NCBI RefSeq assembly: GCF_900090245.1
Contig: NZ_FMDN01000001.1
Coordinates: forward strand, 470,241-534,240
Direction: 5' to 3'
DNA length: 64,000 nucleotides
DNA from: Micromonospora halophytica
GTDB taxonomy: Bacteria > Actinomycetota > Actinomycetes > Mycobacteriales > Micromonosporaceae
Part shown: positions 1-7,850 of the stretch, in pieces
How the letters are laid out: every line of letters starts with the position of its first letter
Position numbering within the stretch: position 1 is the stretch's first letter
Program-made: the position numbers and the translations under genes
The notes under the pieces: generated by a model
Databases searched by the model: none
Seen by the model: only the letters and a program-made list of their open reading frames with translations
What the model was told of the DNA's origin: nothing

Positions 1-1278
1 CCAGCCGCCGCGCACCCGGCGCACCGCGCCGTCCACGTCGAGCACCTTGAGCATCAGTTCCAGCCGGGCCCGGCGCAGGTCGACCATGGGTTCCAGGGCC
101 TGGGTGGAGAACGGCCGGTCGGTGTGCAGGGCGGCGAGCACCGCCCGGACCTGCTCCTCGGGCGGGAAGGCGAGCGAGGCGAAGTACCGCCAGATGGCCG
201 CGTCCTCGACGCCGGGCAGCAGCAGCACCTCGGCGTGCTCGACGGCCCGACCGGCCCGGCCGACCTGCTGGTAGTACGCGATCGGCGAGGGTGGCGCACC
301 GAGGTGCACCACGAAGCCGAGGTCCGGCTTGTCGAAACCCATGCCGAGCGCGGAGGTGGCGACCAGCGCCTTGATCTTGTTGTCGAGCAGGTCCTGCTCG
401 GCGGCGCGGCGGTCCGCGTCCTCGGCCTGGCCCGTGTAGGAGGCCACCGACCAGCCGCGCGAGCGCAGGAACTCGGCGGTCTCCCCCGCCGCCGCGACGG
501 TCAGCGTGTAGATGATCCCGGAGCCGGGGAGCCGGTCGAGGTGGTCGGCGAGCCAGCCCAGCCGGTGGGCCGGGCTCGGCAGGTCGAGTACGCCCAGCCG
601 CAGCGACTCCCGGTCCAGGGTGCCGCGCAGCACCAGCGCGTCGCCGCCGTCACCCGTGCTGAGCTGTTCGGCCACGTCGGTGGTGACCCGGGCGTTCGCG
701 GTGGCGGTGGTGGCCAGCACCGGGGTGCGTTCGGGCAGGCCGGCGAGGAAGGTGCGCAGCCGGCGGTAGTCCGGCCGGAAGTCGTGCCCCCAGTCGGAGA
801 CGCAGTGCGCCTCGTCGACCACCAGCAGGCCGGTGGTGGCGGCCAGCCGGGGCAGCACGCCGTCCCGGAAGTCCGGATTGTTGAGCCGTTCCGGGCTGAT
901 CAGCAGCACGTCCACCGCGCCGGCGTGGATCTCGGCGGTGATCTCGTCCCACTCGTCGAGGTTGGCGGAGTTGATGGTGCGGGCCCGGATGCCCGCGCGG
1001 GCCGCCGATTCCACCTGGTTGCGCATCAGCGCCAGCAGCGGCGACACGATGACCGTGGGGCCGGCGGCGTCGGGGCGTTCCCGCAGCAGCGCGGTGGCGA
1101 CGAAGTAGACCGCCGACTTGCCCCAGCCGGTGCGCTGCACGCAGAGCACCCGACGCCGGTCCACCACCAGCGCCTCGATCGCCCGCCACTGGTCCTCGCG
1201 CAGCGTGGCGTGCTCGCCGGCCAGCCGGCGCAGCACCGCCTCGGCCCGCTCCCGTACCGCTGCCCGATCCTGGCTCAT
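1..1278 (-). CDS. RecQ-like ATP-dependent DNA helicase (3' part cut off)
   Basis: Superfamily 2 DNA helicase that unwinds DNA with ATP during repair and recombination. Reading down from an ATG at 1278, the protein has a Q-rich start (REDQWRAIEAL), a Walker A region with the variant TGWGKSAVY, a DEAH box (VVDEAHCVSDWGHDFRPDYR) and the RecQ motif VI YYQQVGRAGR. The frame stays open to base 1, so 426 residues are present and the C-terminal part lies outside the window. The Walker A reads GWGKS where GSGKS is usual, which is common in actinobacterial RecQ relatives. It stands alone behind the transporter operon, separated by a 21-bp inverted repeat. RecQ family assignment is firm; whether it is the main RecQ or a RecQ-like paralogue cannot be told. 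Confidence 0.9.
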   Translation of the reverse strand, partial: MSQDRAAVRERAEAVLRRLAGEHATLREDQWRAIEALVVDRRRVLCVQRTGWGKSAVYFVATALLRERPDAAGPTVIVSPLLALMRNQVESAARAGIRARTINSANLDEWDEITAEIHAGAVDVLLISPERLNNPDFRDGVLPRLAATTGLLVVDEAHCVSDWGHDFRPDYRRLRTFLAGLPERTPVLATTATANARVTTDVAEQLSTGDGGDALVLRGTLDRESLRLGVLDLPSPAHRLGWLADHLDRLPGSGIIYTLTVAAAGETAEFLRSRGWSVASYTGQAEDADRRAAEQDLLDNKIKALVATSALGMGFDKPDLGFVVHLGAPPSPIAYYQQVGRAGRAVEHAEVLLLPGVEDAAIWRYFASLAFPPEEQVRAVLAALHTDRPFSTQALEPMVDLRRARLELMLKVLDVDGAVRRVRGGW

Positions 1279-1315
1279 CCGGCATTTCTACCAGCACCGG
1301 CCCGCGATCCAACCC

Positions 1316-1377
1316 GTCGATCATGAAGTTGTCGCCTACGCCGTCCGGCGTGTCGTGGCGACAACTTCATGATCGAC
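1316..1377. repeat. Perfect 21-bp inverted repeat (REP-like palindrome, family A)
   Basis: The arms at 1316-1336 and 1357-1377 are exact reverse complements (21 of 21). The 20-base loop contains a second small dyad (ACGCC 1338-1342 with GGCGT 1347-1351). The core arm reads TCATGAAGTTGTCGCC. It lies just after the livM stop, so it could stop transcription of the operon, but it has no U-run. Its length and ATG-like core look more like a dispersed genomic palindrome than an ordinary terminator. Confidence 0.85.
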
Positions 1378-1393
1378 AGGGCCCGAGCGGAGG

Positions 1394-2503
1394 TCAGCGT
1401 GGGGGGCGGAGGGCCTTGCGGAGGGGGGCCAGGCGGGTGGTGAGGCTGGCCAGGCCGCCGGGGAAGAAATAGACGGCCAGGATGAAGACGGTGCCGAGCA
1501 CGAACAGAGGCTGGCTCAGCGGGGCGCTCAGCACGGCGGGCAGGGCGTCGACCGCGTCGCTGGCCCCGAAGGCGGTGAGGCGGTGGTCCAGGTACATGTA
1601 GAGGACACCGCCGAGCACCGGGCCCCAGCGGGTGCCGGGCCCACCCAGCACCACCATGACCAGCAGCGACAGGGTCAGCTCGGACGAGGTCACGTGCGGG
1701 CTCGCGCCGCCGACGATCAGGCAGTAGACCACTCCCCCGGCCGAGGCGAGGCCGCCGGACAGGGTGAACGCCACCAGCTTGAACCGGTACGGGTCGAGCC
1801 CGAGCACCCCGATCCGCCGCTCGTCGTCGCGCAGCCCGGCCAGCACCCGCCCGGTCGGCGAACCGGAGACCCGGTGCACCACGAACACCACCAACGCCAG
1901 GTACGCCAGCGCCAGCCAGTACAGGTTGACCGTGTTCGTGACGCCGACCAGGGCCGGTGGCAGGCCGGAGACGTCCAGCGGCAGCCCCTCCTCGCCACCG
2001 GTCCAGCCGCCGAAGTTCCGGGCCACCAGGATCGCCCCGACCTGGGCGAAGGCGAGCGTCACCATGGCGAAGGCGATCCCCACCGTCCGCAGCGCGACCG
2101 CCCCGAGCAGCGCCGCGAGGGTCGTCGCCCCGACGACGGCGAAGAGCCCGGCCTGCCACAACGGCAACCCGGCCCGGGTGACCAGGATGTCGGTGCCGTA
2201 CACACCGGCGGCGAAGTAGAGCGCGTGCCCGAAGGAGAGCATGCCGGTACGGCCGAACAGCAGGTCGTACCCGGCGGCGAGACCACCGAAGACCAGGCAG
2301 ACGGCGAGCAGTTGCAGGGTGCCCGGCGAGTTCAGCGGCCCCTCGAAGATCCCGGGCAGGACGAGCGTCGAGTACGGCACGATCGCGGCCACCGCCAGCG
2401 CCACCAGCGGCAGCCACGGCCGCAGCCCGTGCCAGCGCGAGTGCCCCGGGGTCAGTTCCGCCGGCACCGCGGCCGGGGGTGCGTCGACCATCTGGTCGGT
2501 CAT
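1394..2503 (-). CDS. livM: Branched-chain amino-acid type ABC transporter permease, LivM family
   Basis: Inner-membrane permease that pairs with LivH to form the channel of a HAAT-family (branched-chain amino acid, amide or urea) importer. The 369-residue protein has many hydrophobic segments and typical family stretches such as GYDLLFGRTGMLSFGHALYF and VVLGGPGTRWGPVLGG, which fits the usual 320-380 residues. The chosen ATG at 2503 overlaps the livH stop by 4 bases (ATGA), which decides the start. A longer open frame upstream lies inside livH and is an artefact. It is the last gene of a five-gene leftward operon. The substrate cannot be read from sequence. Confidence 0.9.
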   Translation of the reverse strand: MTDQMVDAPPAAVPAELTPGHSRWHGLRPWLPLVALAVAAIVPYSTLVLPGIFEGPLNSPGTLQLLAVCLVFGGLAAGYDLLFGRTGMLSFGHALYFAAGVYGTDILVTRAGLPLWQAGLFAVVGATTLAALLGAVALRTVGIAFAMVTLAFAQVGAILVARNFGGWTGGEEGLPLDVSGLPPALVGVTNTVNLYWLALAYLALVVFVVHRVSGSPTGRVLAGLRDDERRIGVLGLDPYRFKLVAFTLSGGLASAGGVVYCLIVGGASPHVTSSELTLSLLVMVVLGGPGTRWGPVLGGVLYMYLDHRLTAFGASDAVDALPAVLSAPLSQPLFVLGTVFILAVYFFPGGLASLTTRLAPLRKALRPPR

Positions 2504-3390
2504 GCGTGAGCCACCTTTCCGGCCAGGCCCTGGGGCCGCAGCAGCAGCACCACGGCGAGCAGGCCGACCACGCAGATGTCGCCCAGCCCGGAGACGCCGT
2601 AGTAGTTGACGAACTGTTGCAGCAGCCCCACCACGACCGCCGCGTACGCGGACCCGACCACCGAGCCCATTCCGCCGATCACCACCACGATGAACGCGAA
2701 GATCAGCAGCGAGCCGCCCTGCCCGGGTGAGACGGTGCCGAAGTAGACGCCGCCGAGCGCGCCGGCCAGCGCGGCCGCCGCCCCGCCGATGGCGAAGACC
2801 AGGGTGAACGCCTTGCGCACGTCGATGCCGAGCGCGGTGACCATTTCCCGGTTCTCCACCCCGGCCCGGATCACCAGCCCGTACCGGGTCCAGCGGAGGA
2901 AGGCGAGCAGCGCGCCGAGCACCGCCACCGCGGCGACGATCAGCAGCAGCCCGCCGTTGGGCACGCTCGCGCCGAGCACCGAGGTCACCTGGCGGGTCCA
3001 CTCCGGGCGCGGGAACGGCCGGGCGTCCGCGCCCCAGGTGGCCTGCAGCAGCGCCACCCCGGCCAGCGAGAGGCCGACGGTGACCAGCACCTGCTCGATG
3101 GTGCGCGAGTAGAGCGGCCGGATCAGCACCAGCTCCACCAGTACCGCGACCAGCGTGCCGGCAGCCACCCCGAAGAGCACCGCGAGCACGAAACCGAGGC
3201 CGTCCGGGCCGGCGCCGGGCAGGTTCTGCGCGGCCCACCAGGTCGCGTACGCGCCGACGCCGAGGAAGAGCCCGTGCGCGAAGTTGAGCACGTCGGCCAG
3301 ACCGAAGACGAGGGAGAGCCCGGAGGCGACCAGGAAGTAGAGCGCCGCCAGGCCCAGCCCGGTCAGCGTCAGCAGGATGACCGTCCCCAT
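2500..3390 (-). CDS. livH: Branched-chain amino-acid type ABC transporter permease, LivH family
   Basis: Partner permease of the HAAT-type importer, 296 residues with about eight hydrophobic stretches. The family stretches GLSLVFGLADVLNFAHG near the N-terminus and GGMGSVVGSAYAAVVVG towards the C-terminus are present. The length is usual for LivH. Its start overlaps the livF stop by one base and its stop overlaps the livM start by four, so the permeases and the second ATPase are translated in a coupled way. Urea permease UrtB is a relative, but no UrtB-specific long N-terminal domain is present. Confidence 0.9.
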   Translation of the reverse strand: MGTVILLTLTGLGLAALYFLVASGLSLVFGLADVLNFAHGLFLGVGAYATWWAAQNLPGAGPDGLGFVLAVLFGVAAGTLVAVLVELVLIRPLYSRTIEQVLVTVGLSLAGVALLQATWGADARPFPRPEWTRQVTSVLGASVPNGGLLLIVAAVAVLGALLAFLRWTRYGLVIRAGVENREMVTALGIDVRKAFTLVFAIGGAAAALAGALGGVYFGTVSPGQGGSLLIFAFIVVVIGGMGSVVGSAYAAVVVGLLQQFVNYYGVSGLGDICVVGLLAVVLLLRPQGLAGKVAHA

Positions 3391-4151
3391 CAGCTTCCGT
3401 CCTTCCGCGCCGCCGTCGGGGCGGTCTCGTGCCCGCCGCCGGAGCCGACCCCGAGCAGCGACTTCGTCAGCCCGGTCTCCAGCAGCAGTTCCTTGGCGTC
3501 GCCGGTCCAGGCCACCTGGCCGGCGGCGAGCACCACGGCGTCGTCCGCGAGCCGCCGGACCACGGCGAGGTTCTGCTCGACCAGCAGCACCGGCACCGAC
3601 TCGGCGACCCGTTGGAGCACCTCGGCCACCTCGGTGACCACCTTGGGCGCCAGCCCCTTGGTCGGCTCGTCGACCAGCAGCAGCCGGTTGTCGTTGAGCA
3701 GCACCCGGCCGATCGCCAGCATCTGCTGCTGCCCGCCGGAGAGCGAGCCGGCCCGTTGCCGTCCGCGCCGGTCCAGCTCCGGGAAGAGCGCATAGACCTT
3801 GTCGTACGCCGGGGTGCTGCCGCGCCGTTCGGCGAGCCGCAGGTTCTCCGCGACGGTGAGGCCGGCGAACACGCAGCGGTCCTCCGGCACGTAACCGAGG
3901 CCGCCGCGGACCAGTCGGTGGGTGGGGCGGGCGAGCAGGCTCTGCGCGCCCATCCGGATGGTGCCGCGCACCTCGCCGTTGCGGGGGGTCAGGCCGACGA
4001 TCGCGCGCAGCGTGGTGGTCTTGCCGACGCCGTTGCGCCCGAGCAGCACGGTCACCCCGGTCGGGGCGACCGTGAACGACACCCCCTGGAGGATGTGCAG
4101 CCCGGCGATCCGCACCGACAGGTTCTCGACACTCAGCACAGGTTCACTCAC
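3390..4151 (-). CDS. livF: ABC transporter ATP-binding protein, LivF family
   Basis: Cytoplasmic ATPase that powers the HAAT importer. The 253-residue protein has Walker A GRNGVGKT (38-45), the signature LSGGQQQ (137-143) and Walker B LLLVDEPTKG (158-166). The C-terminal 15-20 residues (GGGHETAPTAARKDGS) are a short hydrophilic tail not needed for the fold. It is 55 bases after livG and touches livH. The lack of the extra LivG loops and the short length place it in the LivF rather than the LivG branch. Confidence 0.9.
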   Translation of the reverse strand: MSEPVLSVENLSVRIAGLHILQGVSFTVAPTGVTVLLGRNGVGKTTTLRAIVGLTPRNGEVRGTIRMGAQSLLARPTHRLVRGGLGYVPEDRCVFAGLTVAENLRLAERRGSTPAYDKVYALFPELDRRGRQRAGSLSGGQQQMLAIGRVLLNDNRLLLVDEPTKGLAPKVVTEVAEVLQRVAESVPVLLVEQNLAVVRRLADDAVVLAAGQVAWTGDAKELLLETGLTKSLLGVGSGGGHETAPTAARKDGS

Positions 4152-4206
4152 CGCGCCGCCTCCCTTCGCGACTGCGGGGCTCGCAACCCCGGCTCACTCC
4201 TCGCGC

Positions 4207-4950
4207 TCACAGTGACTCCCCCAGGTACGCCTCCTGCACGGTGGCGTTGGCCATCACCGTGTCCGGGGTGTCGCAGGCGAGCAGCGCGCCGTGGTGCATC
4301 ACGGCGATCCGGTCGGCCAGCTCCAGGATCACGTCCATGTGGTGCTCGACCATCAGCACCGACCGGCCGCTGTCGCTGGTGAGCGACCTGATGACGTCGA
4401 CCAGTTCGGGCACGTCCTCGGCACTGACCCCGGCCATCGGCTCGTCCAGCAGCATCACCCGGGGCTCCCCGGCCAGCAGCAGGGCGATCTCCAGCTTGCG
4501 CTTCTCGCCGTGGGCGAGGGTGCCGGCGAGCGCCGCACCCCGGTGGTGCAGGCCGACCCGGTCGAGTGCCGCGTCGGCGGCGGCGGCCACCTCCCGGTCG
4601 GCCGCCGCCCGCCGCCACAGTTTCATCGAGCCCCCGCGGTGGGCCTGCACCGCGAGCCGGACGTTCTCCCGCACGGTGAGCGAGCCGAAGACCGAGGACG
4701 CCTGGAAGGTACGTCCCAGTCCGAGGCGGGCCCGCCGGTGCGGCGGGAGGGTGGTGACGTCCTCGGAGTCCAGCGTGATCCGGCCCTCGGTGGGCCGACG
4801 CAGGCCGGTGATCAGGTTGAACAGGGAGGTCTTGCCGGCGCCGTTCGGCCCGATCACGCCGAGGAACTCCCCGGGCGCGAGATCGAGGTAGACGTTGTCG
4901 ACGATGGCGACCTCTCCGATCCGCCAGGTCAGACCGCGGGTGGCGAGCAC
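4207..4950 (-). CDS. livG: ABC transporter ATP-binding protein, LivG family
   Basis: Second ATPase of the importer, 247 residues. Walker A GPNGAGKT is at 34-41, the signature is the LivG-typical LAHGE (145-149), and Walker B VMLLDEPMAG is at 165-173. The C-terminal DTPDTVMANATVQEAYLG is a family hallmark. The start is a GTG at 4950 placed 3 bases after the livK stop, with its ribosome binding site inside livK. Strong coupling of binding protein and ATPase is expected from this spacing. Confidence 0.9.
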   Translation of the reverse strand: MLATRGLTWRIGEVAIVDNVYLDLAPGEFLGVIGPNGAGKTSLFNLITGLRRPTEGRITLDSEDVTTLPPHRRARLGLGRTFQASSVFGSLTVRENVRLAVQAHRGGSMKLWRRAAADREVAAAADAALDRVGLHHRGAALAGTLAHGEKRKLEIALLLAGEPRVMLLDEPMAGVSAEDVPELVDVIRSLTSDSGRSVLMVEHHMDVILELADRIAVMHHGALLACDTPDTVMANATVQEAYLGESL

Positions 4951-4953
4951 TTC

Positions 4954-6153
4954 TCAGCCCTTCATCGGGGTGACCGGCGGGGCGGTCTCGTCGCCGGTCA
5001 GGGTCTTCTGGGCGGCGGCCGTGAAGGTGGTGCCGCTGCCGGAGAGCTTGGCCTGGTACATCGGCTGGAGCAGGGCGTGGTCCTCGGCGCGGATGGTCAT
5101 CTTGCCCTTCACCCCGTCGAACGTCCAGCCTTCGAGCGCGGTGACCATCTTGTCGACGTCGTCGCCACCCTCCTGCGCGGCCTGGACGACCATCTGCGCG
5201 GCGGCGAAGCCGTCGGGGTGGAACAGGTCGATGGTGCCCACCTTGCTCTTGAGCGCGGTGGCGGCCTCGGTGTCGCTGGCCCCGTCGAAGTAGTGCGACA
5301 GGAAGGAGATCTTGCTGCCGGCGGCGCCGAAGGTGGGCCAGGAGGCGCGGATGTCCAGGCCGGTGACGACCGTGGTGGAGGTGAGGACGCCCTGCTGGTC
5401 GAGGGTCTGCCACATGGCCGGGGCGGTGGTGCCGGCCCAGGCGACGAAGAGCAGGTCCGGCTTGGCGGCCTTGATCTGGCTGGCGAACGGGGTGAACTCG
5501 GTCGCGCTGGCCGGGGCCCGGACGCTGCTCACCGTGGCGCCCGCGCCACCGATGACGGCCTTGACGGCGGCCTCGTTGGCGTCGCCGAACGCGCCGTCCT
5601 GGGCGAAGACGACGACCTTCTTGCCGGCCGGGTCGCCGATGAACGACTTGGCGGTCACCACGTCCTGGTACGACTGCCGCCCCGAGCGGAAGGTGTACTT
5701 GTTCGCGCCGGTCACCGCGTCGGTGGCGGCCGGCCCGGAGATGAAGAGGACCTTGTTCTGCGCGGCGATCGGGGCGACCTGGAGCGCCACCCCGGAGGCG
5801 GTGGAGCCGGCGATGATCTTCGTACCCTTGCCGATCAGGTCCTTGGCGGCCGAGACCGCCTTGGCCGGGTCACCGGCGTCGTCGACCTCGGTCACCTCGA
5901 TCTTCCGGTCGCCGACCTTGCCGGTGCCGCCGGTGGCGTGGTCGAGGCCGGCCTTGAATCCTTCGATGTACTGCTTGCCGTAGCTGGCCAGGGGACCCGA
6001 CTGGGAGTAGACCAGGCCGACCTTGACCGGGGCGGTGGCGTCACCGCCGCCGGAGGCGGTTTCCTGCGGGCTGCCGCAGGCCGTGGCGGCGAGCGCCGCA
6101 GCCATCATCGTGGCGGCGGAGAGGAACGCCCGCCGCGTGTGCCGGACCGTCAT
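4954..6153 (-). CDS. livK: ABC transporter substrate-binding lipoprotein, LivK family
   Basis: Extracellular periplasmic-binding-protein type receptor that delivers substrate to the LivHM channel. The 399-residue precursor starts with a twin-arginine-like signal (RRAFLSA at 7-13), a hydrophobic stretch and a lipobox ending at Cys26 (ATAC), so it is probably a lipid-anchored, possibly Tat-exported protein. The mature part has the type-I binding fold (KVGLVYSQSGPLASYGKQY near the N-terminus). It is first in the operon, with GGAG upstream of the ATG. The ligand is unknown: leucine-type amino acids, amides or other small molecules are all possible. Confidence 0.9.
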   Translation of the reverse strand: MTVRHTRRAFLSAATMMAAALAATACGSPQETASGGGDATAPVKVGLVYSQSGPLASYGKQYIEGFKAGLDHATGGTGKVGDRKIEVTEVDDAGDPAKAVSAAKDLIGKGTKIIAGSTASGVALQVAPIAAQNKVLFISGPAATDAVTGANKYTFRSGRQSYQDVVTAKSFIGDPAGKKVVVFAQDGAFGDANEAAVKAVIGGAGATVSSVRAPASATEFTPFASQIKAAKPDLLFVAWAGTTAPAMWQTLDQQGVLTSTTVVTGLDIRASWPTFGAAGSKISFLSHYFDGASDTEAATALKSKVGTIDLFHPDGFAAAQMVVQAAQEGGDDVDKMVTALEGWTFDGVKGKMTIRAEDHALLQPMYQAKLSGSGTTFTAAAQKTLTGDETAPPVTPMKG

Positions 6154-6370
6154 CGCGACTCCAGGTGAGGAGGACAGGAAGCATGTGTCGGCTCACGCTA
6201 GAAGTGACGTCACCCACGGGCTATGTGGCGGAAACACACAAGTGATAGGGACGAGGTGGCCGGTCGTAACAATCCCCGGCTCGGTCGGGGCCGCACGCGC
6301 GTCCCTGGTGGCCGCGGTCGCCACCGCCCCGGCCGCCGCTGTGTCGCCCCCCGCCATCGCCACCCGTCGC
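6154..6370. other. Intergenic region upstream of the importer operon
   Basis: About 217 bases between livK and the 89-residue gene, the likely site of the importer promoter. It contains the perfect 8-bp palindrome TGACGTCA (6205-6212), 52 bases before the livK start, which could be a regulator site. No convincing -35/-10 pair was found. Confidence 0.3.
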
Positions 6371-6640
6371 TCACCGCGTCCCGCGTCGGGCGCCGACCGG
6401 TGGACCGCAGCCGCCGTCGTGGTCCGCCGGTCTCGGACAGCGCCGGCCGCCGTCGAGCAACCGGTCGCAGAAGACCCAGTGGCGTACGCCCTGCGCGTCC
6501 TCGGCCGAGACGGTCGACCCGCCGCCGTCCACCTCGGGCAGGAACCCGAGCGCCCGGGTGACCGCCCGGGCGAGGCGCAGCGCGGCGGCCAGGTCGGTGG
6601 CGACGACGGGCAGGTGGACGACGAAGCGCTCCGGGCTCAC
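6371..6640 (-). CDS. Small hypothetical protein with C-terminal Cys/His cluster
   Basis: Not recognised. The 89-residue protein starts at a GTG at 6640 that overlaps the stop of the DivIVA-like gene by 4 bases (GTGA). The N-terminal half has a predicted helix rich in Ala and Leu (VVATDLAAALRLARAVTRAL). The C-terminal half carries three cysteines and one histidine (FCDRL, RRCPRPADHDGGC), which could bind a metal ion. The reading frame is supported by the overlap and by third-position GC bias. It is presumably co-translated with the DivIVA-like protein and may act with it. Confidence 0.6.
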   Translation of the reverse strand: MSPERFVVHLPVVATDLAAALRLARAVTRALGFLPEVDGGGSTVSAEDAQGVRHWVFCDRLLDGGRRCPRPADHDGGCGPPVGARRGTR

Positions 6641-6939
6641 CCCCGCGCGCCCGGCGCGAACCGGGACTGCCAACTGCGCAACGCCCGCTTGATCCGGATG
6701 TTCTCCTCGGTGACCATGGCCAGGTCCCGCCGGGTGTTGGCCAGTTCGCCGGCGACCCGGTGCAGGAAGGCGTGCACCTCGGCCGGGTCGAGCCCGCGTC
6801 GCACCTGGTGGAACTGCCGTTCGCGGATCTGCCCGGCGGTCAGCGGCCGGCAGGAGCCGGAGCGGTACCAGCCGGCGTTCGCCGGGCGGGACGGACGACG
6901 CCGCGCGGCGCGGCGGAACCGGGCGAGGACGTTGCGCAT
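6637..6939 (-). CDS. DivIVA-domain small protein
   Basis: A 100-residue protein with the DivIVA N-terminal core: LTAGQIRERQFHQVRRGLDP followed by AEVHAFLHRVAGELANTRRD and a coiled-coil tail (VTEENIRIKRALRSW). Full DivIVA/Wag31 proteins (200-400 residues) mark cell poles in actinomycetes; this one has only the head domain and a short coil, so it is likely a minor adaptor rather than the polar growth organiser. A basic N-terminus (RFRRAARRRPSR) precedes the domain. The ribosome site GAGAGGTGG stands 3-4 bases ahead of the ATG. It is divergent from the GntR gene at 7246. Confidence 0.8.
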   Translation of the reverse strand: MRNVLARFRRAARRRPSRPANAGWYRSGSCRPLTAGQIRERQFHQVRRGLDPAEVHAFLHRVAGELANTRRDLAMVTEENIRIKRALRSWQSRFAPGARG

Positions 6940-7245
6940 GGGCCACCTCTCGGGTCACGTGTGCACTGGTCACGTCGTGTGTGCGCTGGAAGGCGACCCG
7001 GCCCGCCGATAGGGGACGCGGACCGGGCCGCCGGCCCCGGAACCGCAGCCCTGCTCGGCGGTACGGCCCCGCGGCCAACTGTGGCGTCCGCCCCCGAGGC
7101 TTGCCGAACCAACCGGAGCCGGACACCCAGCAACTTACGCCACTAAGTGGCGTGAGTCTAGCCCTCCGTGCCGGCGCGGCAACTTATTGCAGATGCTGGT
7201 GCAGGTCCGGCATGATCGGGGAGCCGAACCAACCGGAGTCCCGCC
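6940..7245. promoter_or_regulatory. Divergent regulatory region with repeated motifs between the divIVA-like and gntR genes
   Basis: The 306-base region holds several repeats. The 16-mer GCCGAACCAACCGGAG occurs at 7103-7118 and 7223-7238, the second copy forming the gntR ribosome site. CAACTTA occurs at 7131-7137 and 7180-7186, the first followed by ACTTA-6-TAAGT symmetry. The hairpin ACGCCAC-TAA-GTGGCGT spans 7137-7153. GGTCACGT is repeated 15 bases apart (6953-6960, 6968-6975) near the divIVA-like start. These are candidate operators for the adjacent GntR regulator; this is inference from position and symmetry. Confidence 0.5.
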
Positions 7246-7476
7246 ATGCCCACAGCACAGCCTTCGTTCCGCCGCATCGTCGACGACATCGCCGGAAAGA
7301 TCAAGAACGGCGAATTGAAGCCCGGAGACAAGCTGCCCTCAACCAGCCAACTCGCCGACATGTATGGCGTCAGCAACAACACCGCCTATCGGGCTTTGGT
7401 CATCCTGCACGACCGGGAACTGATCATCGGTCAGCAGGGCCGGGGCACCTACGTGGCTGAGCGACCGAGCACCTGA
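7246..7476 (+). CDS. Minimal GntR-family transcriptional regulator (DNA-binding domain only)
   Basis: The 76-residue protein is a bare GntR winged helix: FRRIVDDIAGKIKNGELKPG, then the recognition helix region LPSTSQLADMYGVSNNTAYR, then the wing GQQGRGTYVAE. The usual C-terminal effector domain is absent, and the stop comes right after the wing, so it probably does not sense a ligand by itself. GGAG precedes the ATG by 6 bases. It faces the DivIVA-like gene across a repeat-rich spacer and is followed after 12 bases by a 209-bp inverted-repeat element. Such single-domain GntR proteins are common in Micromonosporaceae accessory DNA. Confidence 0.85.
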   Translation: MPTAQPSFRRIVDDIAGKIKNGELKPGDKLPSTSQLADMYGVSNNTAYRALVILHDRELIIGQQGRGTYVAERPST

Positions 7477-7488
7477 GGTCCACCGACG

Positions 7489-7697
7489 CTACCGACCTGA
7501 TCGCACAGATGGATCAGCACCGCCCGAGCAAGAGATCGTGCAAAATCGTGGAAGTAGTGGCCTCCGCCCACCGGCAAGGCCACTACTTCCATGTTCGAGC
7601 AGGCTCACCGGTTCCCATGTTCGAGCAAGGCTCACCGGGGCTGCGCCCCCGGGAGCGGGCCGACAGCGGTGATCCATCTGTGCGATCAAGTCGGTAG
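7489..7697. mobile_element. 209-bp MITE-like element with 28-bp terminal inverted repeats
   Basis: Terminal repeats at 7489-7516 and 7670-7697 match 27 of 28 when reverse-complemented (outer end CTACCGAC). Inside is a perfect 14-bp hairpin (7550-7563 with 7577-7590, stem GGAAGTAGTGGCCT, 13-base loop). Beside it are two direct repeats of 22 and 23 bases (7590-7611 and 7616-7638, CATGTTCGAGCA...GGCTCACCGG) that differ by one inserted A. There is no credible coding frame. No clear target-site duplication flanks it. The symmetry suggests a non-autonomous transposable element; a large regulatory structure is the alternative. Confidence 0.65.
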
Positions 7698-7741
7698 TCA
7701 CCCGACAGCACCTCCGGCCCTCGACCGGCACGACAAACGAC

Positions 7742-7774
7742 GGTGGGGCGTCCGGTGGAACCGGACGCCCCACC
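7742..7774. terminator. Strong hairpin after the glycerophosphodiesterase gene
   Basis: A perfect 15-bp stem (7742-7756 with 7760-7774, arm GGTGGGGCGTCCGGT) with a 3-base loop lies 77 bases downstream of the glpQ-like stop on the minus strand. No U-run follows, as usual for actinomycete terminators. Confidence 0.65.
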
Positions 7775-7850
7775 GGGCTCACGGGAGGCGGCAACCGCAG
7801 GGCCGCCCGGGAGGGGTCGCTCCGCCCCTGGACCAGATCACCTGCGACGG

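Noticed and set aside
1394-3238. Long 614-residue version of LivM
   Set aside because: Its first 245 residues are an out-of-frame reading of livH; the real start at 2503 overlaps the livH stop.
4291-6168. 625-residue open frame on the plus strand
   Set aside because: Antisense of livG and livK, with no ribosome site or domain.
6153-7700. Integrated plasmid or prophage
   Set aside because: No integrase, replication gene, att-like tRNA end or structural phage gene is visible.
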